Shown piece by piece: positions 22,738 through 26,519 of a stretch of DNA of 26,519 bases. Origin of the DNA: JAVBMU01 sp031551755. Lineage in GTDB: Bacteria; Actinomycetota; Actinomycetes; Actinomycetales; Cellulomonadaceae. Where the stretch lies: assembly GCA_031551755.1 (NCBI GenBank), contig JAVBNE010000077.1:1-26519 (forward strand). Direction: 5' to 3'. Each line of letters opens with the position of its first letter. Position 1 is the first letter of the stretch. Under the pieces are notes generated by a model. It had not been told where the DNA came from. It searched no databases and saw nothing but the letters and a program-made list of their open reading frames with translations. Position numbers and translations under genes: made by a program.

Positions 22738-22740
22738 GAC

Positions 22741-23898
22741 TCAGCCGTGGACGCGGCGCACCCAGGCGGGCGCGTCCGCGATCTCGCGGGCCGTCGGGAG
22801 GTTGCCCGGCTCGGCCCACACGGCGTTCAGCCCGTCGCGACCCACCTTGGCCTCGACCGCCCGCACGAATGCGGCGCCGTCGCGATACTGGGCGATCTTC
22901 GCGTCCATGCCGAGCAGGCGGCGGAGCACTACGTCGAAGCGCCCCGCGCCGTCACGACGGCGCTCGAATTTCGACCGGATCACCCCGACGGTCGGCACGA
23001 CGCCCGCGCCCACGGCATCCATCGCGACGTCGGCGTGGCCCTCCAGCAGGGCCATGACGGCGGTGACCTCGGCCAGGGTTTCGCGCTGCTCCGCGGAGAG
23101 GAACCCCTCGGCCAGGGAGGCGCCGTCGCCACGCAGTGCCGCCAGGAGCGCCCGGCCGACGACGGCCAGCTTCTCCCGGAACTTGGCGGCGGCCAGCTCC
23201 CGGGTCGAGGTGGCGGTATCGACCAGGAGTCCGCGGGTGCGTTGGCGAAGGTGGTCGGCGAGCCAGGGGGCGGCAGCGAACTGGAGTGCGTGGGTCTGCT
23301 CGTGGAGGCAGACCCACAGGCGGAAGTCCGCCGGGTCGACCTCCATGGTGCGTTCCGCCTGCAGCACATTGGGGGCCACGAGCAGCAGTCGCCCGGCGCC
23401 CGGCTGGTCGGCCGGTGTGCTGTAGGGGTCGAACTGCCCGAGCACCCGGCTCGACAATGCCGCGAGGACCGCCCCGACTTCGGCGGCGCCCGCGATGGCG
23501 GCACCTGGAGGGATCGCCTTCTCACTGACCACCTCCGCCAGCCCGTCAGTGAACGTGGCCATCACCTCGGTGTTGGCCTTGGCCCAGCGAGGCCGGTCGA
23601 CGACGTGCACCGACCCGAGCCGGTCGGCGGTGGCGGGCGCGCCTGCACGCAGTGCGCCAGCGACGCCCCCGCTGCCGAGTGCCGCGCCCGGCCCTGTGGG
23701 AGCGGGGGCCGGGGTCATGCGGGTCACGGCCAGCACGTGGGGCACGGCCGCGGCGGCGGCGGCCCGCAGGCCCTCGACCAGCTCGGTGAGTTCTGCCCGC
23801 TCGGCTTGCGGCCCGGGCCGCGAGAGCCGGCCCGCGATCTGGGCGGCCACCGGCCAATCGACTACTGGCCCGGTCGGGGACATATCGGCTGTGGTCAT
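22741..23898 (-). CDS. Zinc-dependent metalloprotease-like DUF2342 protein
   Basis: A 385-residue protein. It contains LHEQTHALQF with an HExxH zinc motif at 199-203, a downstream LLEGHADVAMDAV (Glu286/His288) that may complete the site, and PNVLQAERTMEVDPADFRLWVCLHE. This is the actinobacterial DUF2342 family, labelled both zinc-dependent metalloprotease and F420-biosynthesis-associated; no substrate is known. The ATG at 23898 is chosen because residues before it are compositional noise and a TACCGT -10-like hexamer lies 6 nt upstream. The longer frame to 24039 would overlap the end of dacB. It is followed by tilS with a 3-nt gap. Confidence 0.85.
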   Translation of the reverse strand: MTTADMSPTGPVVDWPVAAQIAGRLSRPGPQAERAELTELVEGLRAAAAAAVPHVLAVTRMTPAPAPTGPGAALGSGGVAGALRAGAPATADRLGSVHVVDRPRWAKANTEVMATFTDGLAEVVSEKAIPPGAAIAGAAEVGAVLAALSSRVLGQFDPYSTPADQPGAGRLLLVAPNVLQAERTMEVDPADFRLWVCLHEQTHALQFAAAPWLADHLRQRTRGLLVDTATSTRELAAAKFREKLAVVGRALLAALRGDGASLAEGFLSAEQRETLAEVTAVMALLEGHADVAMDAVGAGVVPTVGVIRSKFERRRDGAGRFDVVLRRLLGMDAKIAQYRDGAAFVRAVEAKVGRDGLNAVWAEPGNLPTAREIADAPAWVRRVHG

Positions 23899-23910
23899 CG
23901 ACTCACGGTA
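23899..23910 (-). promoter_or_regulatory. -10-like TACCGT, leaderless start for the DUF2342 gene
   Basis: TACCGT (23910-23905, minus) fits TANNNT. It is separated by 6 nt (GAGTCG) from the ATG at 23898. There is no Shine-Dalgarno and no clear -35. It lies in the 125-bp gap after dacB, which otherwise shows no gene or convincing hairpin. Confidence 0.4.
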
Positions 23911-24023
23911 GCTTGCGGTTCCGTTGCCCGGGCTGTGCGGCGCCCCGGCGGCTGTGGGCCGTCCGGCGGGGAGGCGCGCTCGGCAAGCGGACGGGTGTGC
24001 TGGCGGTGGCGGCGCCCGAAGGG

Positions 24024-25430
24024 TCAGTGGCAGCCGCACTCAGCGAGTGAACCGACGAAGTCGTCAATGGCCGAATGCGCCCGCAGTGCCCCACCCTTGG
24101 GGATCTCATCGGCGAGGACGGCGAAGGCCAGCACACGCTCGTCGTCGGTGACCACCGTGCCCGCGAGGGCCGTGACACCAGGCAGGCTGCCCGTCTTGGC
24201 CCGCACTACTCCGCGGCCGGCGTTCGTCAGGAAGCGGTCGTCGAGGGTTCCGCGCAGTCCCGCGATCGGCAGCCCGACCGCGCCCCAGCGCAGGGTCGGG
24301 CGGGTCGGGTTGCCCAGGATCTGGATGACTTGCGTGAGCTGCCGGGGGGTCAGGCTGGAACCGTCGCCCAGACCGGAACAGTCCGCCAGTTTGGCGCCGG
24401 TGACGTCTACCCCGAGTTTCGCCACGGCGGCCAGGACGGCGGCGGTGGCCCCGTCGAAGGAGCCCGGCTGCCCGGCGTGGACCGCCACGAGGCGCCCGAC
24501 GACCTCAGTGATGGTGTTGTCCGAGTGTTGGAGCAGGTAGTCGACTACCTCGCGCATCGGTGCCGAGTGGACCTCGCCGACCTTGGTGCCGTCGGTCGGC
24601 GCCTTCGCCCGGGTGGCCGTGGTGGCCGCCGCGATGCCGTGGGCCTTGAGCTGCTCGGCGAAGGTCGCGGCGGCGGCCATCGAGGGGTCGGGGCTGCGTT
24701 TGGCGTACTCTTCCGGGCCGAGGCGGGCGATGTTCACCGCGAGGGCCGTCACGGGTGCGGCGTAGCCGGCGGGCACATTGCCCGGGTCCCAGGTAGGGCT
24801 GATCGCCGGGCCGGTGAACAGGGTGTCGTCGACGTGCACGGTCACCTGGGTGGTGCCCGCGGCTTTCAGTTTCGTGGCGGCCTGTTTGGCCAGGTCCCCG
24901 AGGCCAGCACGGCCGTTCACGGCCGCTGCGTTGCCCACTCCGGCGGCCAACATCATGTCGCCGCCCCCGACCAGGTAGAGGTCGGTGCCTTTGAGGATCG
25001 CCGTCGTCGGCAGCGTTTTCTCGGGGCCGATGGTGGACAGCGCCGCCGCAGCGGTCAACAGCTTCTGGCTGGAGGCCGGGATGCGGCCGGTGTCGGCGGC
25101 ACTCGACCCAAGTACTTGGCCGGTGGCGAGGTCCGTGACCAGCACACTGCTGGCCGGCCCCACCCGGGGGTCGGCGACCAGCTTGTTGACCCCGGCCTGC
25201 ACCGTGGCGGCGTTAGGGACCGGCCCGTCCGAACCGACCGGCGTCAACGCGGGCGCGAGTGGCGCAGCGGTGGCGGCACCGGGCGGCGTCGGGAACGGCG
25301 AGGCCTGCGGGTACGGGGCCTTGGTGGTGAGCCAACCGGGCACGACGTCGTAGGCGTCAGCCGCCACGTAGCCGCCGCCCAGCGCGACGACGACGGCGCC
25401 AGCAATCGCCATTCGCTTGCCCCAGCCCAT
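24024..25430 (-). CDS. dacB: D-alanyl-D-alanine carboxypeptidase/endopeptidase, PBP4 type (family S13)
   Basis: Extracytoplasmic penicillin-binding protein that trims or cleaves peptidoglycan stem peptides. It is 468 residues. An N-terminal signal anchor (about 7-26, AIAGAVVVALGGGYVAADAY) precedes a Pro/Ala-rich spacer (about 36-72). The penicillin-binding motifs are SxxK at 120-123 (IPASSQKLLT), SDN at 303-305 (LLQHSDNTITEVV) and KTG at 412-414 (VRAKTGSLPGVTALAG). The long insert between SxxK and SDN (LYLVGGGDMML onward) is typical of S13. The ATG at 25430 has AGGAG 6 nt upstream. It ends CGCH. It corresponds in position to mycobacterial Rv3627c, upstream of the tilS and hpt region and divergent from ppa. 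Confidence 0.95.
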   Translation of the reverse strand: MGWGKRMAIAGAVVVALGGGYVAADAYDVVPGWLTTKAPYPQASPFPTPPGAATAAPLAPALTPVGSDGPVPNAATVQAGVNKLVADPRVGPASSVLVTDLATGQVLGSSAADTGRIPASSQKLLTAAAALSTIGPEKTLPTTAILKGTDLYLVGGGDMMLAAGVGNAAAVNGRAGLGDLAKQAATKLKAAGTTQVTVHVDDTLFTGPAISPTWDPGNVPAGYAAPVTALAVNIARLGPEEYAKRSPDPSMAAAATFAEQLKAHGIAAATTATRAKAPTDGTKVGEVHSAPMREVVDYLLQHSDNTITEVVGRLVAVHAGQPGSFDGATAAVLAAVAKLGVDVTGAKLADCSGLGDGSSLTPRQLTQVIQILGNPTRPTLRWGAVGLPIAGLRGTLDDRFLTNAGRGVVRAKTGSLPGVTALAGTVVTDDERVLAFAVLADEIPKGGALRAHSAIDDFVGSLAECGCH

Positions 25431-25633
25431 GCCTGGCTCCTGTCCGCCCGCTACTCGATCTTCCTGCGCATTATCGCCCAGACGTCAGACAGCGTTGCCA
25501 CCGCCCCGTCGCGCCACCACCGCCGCCCGGTCCTCGGGCGCCAGGCGTCCACCACGTCATCGACGGCTGGGGAGCCCGCGCTGACGTGACACACTAGTGC
25601 CGATCCCACCCGGGCCGGTACGACTTGGAGGAC
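25431..25633. promoter_or_regulatory. Divergent region between dacB and ppa
   Basis: A 203-bp intergenic region that should contain the promoters of both dacB and ppa. I see ribosome-binding sites next to both starts (AGGAG for dacB, GGAGG for ppa) but no confident -35/-10 pair and no gene. Confidence 0.4.
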
Positions 25634-26140
25634 ATGTTGGAGTTCGACGTCACGATCGAGATTCCCAAGGGTCAGCGCAATAAGTACGAGGTTGACCATG
25701 TCACTGGTCGCATCCGCCTCGATCGCATGCTGTTCACGTCGACCCGTTACCCCGACGACTACGGCTTCATCGAGGGCACCCTCGGTGAGGATGGCGACCC
25801 CTTGGACGCCCTGGTTCTGTTGGAGGAACCGACGTTCCCCGGTTGCCTGATCCGCTGCCGCGCGCTGGGCATGTTCCGGATGCGCGACGAGGCCGGCGGC
25901 GACGACAAGGTGCTGTGCGTGCCCACCGGTGACCAGCGCGCCGCGTGGCGTCAAGACATCGATGATGTCTCGGACTTCCACCGCCTGGAGATCCAGCACT
26001 TCTTCGAGGTCTACAAGGACCTGGAGCCCGGCAAGTCGGTGGAAGGCGCCCACTGGGTCGGCCGTGCCGAAGCAGAAGCCGAGATCGAGAAGTCGCGTCA
26101 ACGCGCCATCGACACCGGGTACCACACTCCGGGGCACTGA
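25634..26140 (+). CDS. ppa: Inorganic pyrophosphatase, family I
   Basis: Hydrolyses the pyrophosphate released by biosynthetic reactions, including tRNA charging and the PRPP enzymes encoded nearby. It is 168 residues from the ATG. FDVTIEIPKGQRNKYEVDHV is followed by YPDDYGFIEGTLGEDGDPLDALVL, which holds the metal-binding DGDPLD cluster, then GGDDKVLCVPTGD and HFFEVYKDLEPGK. All are hallmarks of family I enzymes. GGAGG (25627-25631) is only 2 nt from the ATG but 5 nt from the following TTG at 25637. Starting there gives MEFDV, the family N-terminus, so the TTG may be the real start. Confidence 0.96.
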   Translation: MLEFDVTIEIPKGQRNKYEVDHVTGRIRLDRMLFTSTRYPDDYGFIEGTLGEDGDPLDALVLLEEPTFPGCLIRCRALGMFRMRDEAGGDDKVLCVPTGDQRAAWRQDIDDVSDFHRLEIQHFFEVYKDLEPGKSVEGAHWVGRAEAEAEIEKSRQRAIDTGYHTPGH

Positions 26141-26159
26141 GCAGTTGGTGTGACGGCAG

Positions 26160-26190
26160 GGCGCGGACGGCTGGAGCCGTCCGCGCCTTT
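26160..26190 (+). terminator. Rho-independent terminator after ppa
   Basis: A perfect 12-bp GC-rich stem, GGCGCGGACGGC (26160-26171) with GCCGTCCGCGCC (26176-26187), a TGGA loop and a following TTT, 20 nt after the ppa stop. Confidence 0.88.
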
Positions 26191-26289
26191 GCTGTATGGG
26201 GCGTGGCGGACTCAGGTGAACGGCCAGGACCCGACTCGTCCATAACTAACTACCGGCATCCCGAACCCGATCACGTGCAGCCTCGACCT

Positions 26290-26519
26290 GTGCCCGTGTC
26301 CCGCGTCAGACTTTGTGGCAGGGTCCGTTGCTTGCGGGTCTGACCTGTGAGGAGTCTGATCGTCATGGCAAGACCAGCAGCCGTTGCGGCTGAGGTGAAG
26401 ACGAGGATCGTGTTGTCGGTTCTGGCCGGTGAGGTCACTGTCGCTGAGGCCGCCCGGCGGGCGAAGGTGTCCGAGCAGTCGGTCGGGAACTGGAAGCGGG
26501 CGTTCCTAGAGGCTGGCAA
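26290..26519 (+). mobile_element. Left part of an insertion sequence (boundary not resolved)
   Basis: The transposase-like frame starting at 26365 implies an IS whose left end lies between the ppa terminator (26190) and the ATG. The stretch from about 26290 (TGTGCCCGTGTCC) is the most likely end region but cannot be fixed without the right end. GTCAGAC (26305-26311) and GTCTGAC (26338-26344) form a 7-bp inverted repeat inside it. The element continues past the window. Confidence 0.4.
26365..26519 (+). CDS. Transposase OrfA-like helix-turn-helix protein, N-terminal part (cut by window edge)
   Basis: From the ATG at 26365 the open frame encodes about 51 residues: MARPAAVAAEVKTRIVLSVL, then AGEVTVAEAARRAKVSEQSV and GNWKRAFLEAG. 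AEAARRAKVSEQSVGNWKR is a helix-turn-helix of the kind at the N-terminus of IS3-type (Tnp_1) transposase subunits. AGGAG (26350-26354) lies 10 nt upstream of the ATG. The frame is open at the window end, so the family and completeness cannot be settled. Insertion just after the ppa terminator would not disrupt a gene. Confidence 0.7.
   Translation, partial: MARPAAVAAEVKTRIVLSVLAGEVTVAEAARRAKVSEQSVGNWKRAFLEAG

Noticed and set aside
23911..24023. Possible small gene or terminator after dacB
   Set aside because: Several GGCGCC-type elements occur, but there is no stable hairpin with U-tract and no frame with a start signal.
23899..24039. N-terminal extension of the DUF2342 protein
   Set aside because: Arg/Pro/Ala shadow composition and overlap with dacB; a -10-like element sits just before the ATG at 23898.
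22330..24540. 736-residue plus-strand open frame
   Set aside because: Antisense to tilS, DUF2342 and dacB, spanning three real genes; no family motifs.
24075..25589. 504-residue plus-strand open frame
   Set aside because: Antisense to dacB with shadow composition.
26271..26519. 82-residue minus-strand frame at the right edge
   Set aside because: Antisense to the transposase-like HTH frame, which has a recognisable motif and ribosome-binding site.

Overview
The window is high-GC actinobacterial chromosome. The evidence is mycothiol synthesis (mshA), the nucleoid protein Lsr2, and a long minus-strand gene block whose order matches, from memory, the Mycobacterium tuberculosis lsr2-lysS-panD-panC-folK-folB-folP-folE-ftsH ... 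hpt-tilS-DUF2342-dacB-ppa neighbourhood. The fused FolB-FolK and the nadB-nadC pair between panD and lysS point to Micrococcales (Dermatophilaceae/Intrasporangiaceae-like). That placement is an inference; no rRNA is present to settle it.

Layout. Positions 1-187 hold the 5' part of gpmA (minus). Positions 385-1625 hold a translationally coupled plus-strand pair: a deazaflavin-dependent nitroreductase-fold protein and a SAM methyltransferase with a His-rich N-terminus. mshA (1701-2966, minus) is transcribed divergently from a Phd/RelE-type toxin-antitoxin pair (3159-3693, plus). The toxin frame is broken at a run that also fits a -1 slippery heptamer. Then come a lactonase-family beta-propeller (3723-4799), lsr2, a 62-residue membrane protein and lysS, all minus.

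Positions 7165-14748 carry, in transcription order (right to left), DUF3180, two bacterial PH-domain membrane proteins, a Rossmann/DUF2520 protein, panC, panD, nadB and nadC. The five junctions from the small PH gene to nadB are all 4-nt stop/start overlaps. Upstream of them lie ftsH, folE, folP and a giant folB-folK fusion (14748-20815), then dacB, DUF2342, tilS and hpt (20983-25430). ppa is divergent on the plus strand, followed by a strong terminator and the left part of an insertion sequence cut by the window edge.

Functionally the block joins housekeeping cofactor synthesis (pantothenate, NAD, tetrahydrofolate) to envelope and quality-control genes (FtsH, PBP4-type DacB, PH-domain membrane proteins), purine salvage (Hpt), tRNA-Ile lysidine synthesis (TilS) and lysyl-tRNA charging.

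The most interesting non-annotation signals are: (i) five genes whose start codon lies exactly 6 nt downstream of a -10-like hexamer, suggesting leaderless mRNAs; (ii) a 20-bp palindrome filling the promoter spacer of the toxin-antitoxin operon; (iii) the toxin frame break at A AAC CCT; and (iv) about 500 residues of disordered, internally repeated sequence in the folate enzyme fusion. I saw no CRISPR array, tRNA or rRNA. No gene-free stretch exceeds 300 bases.
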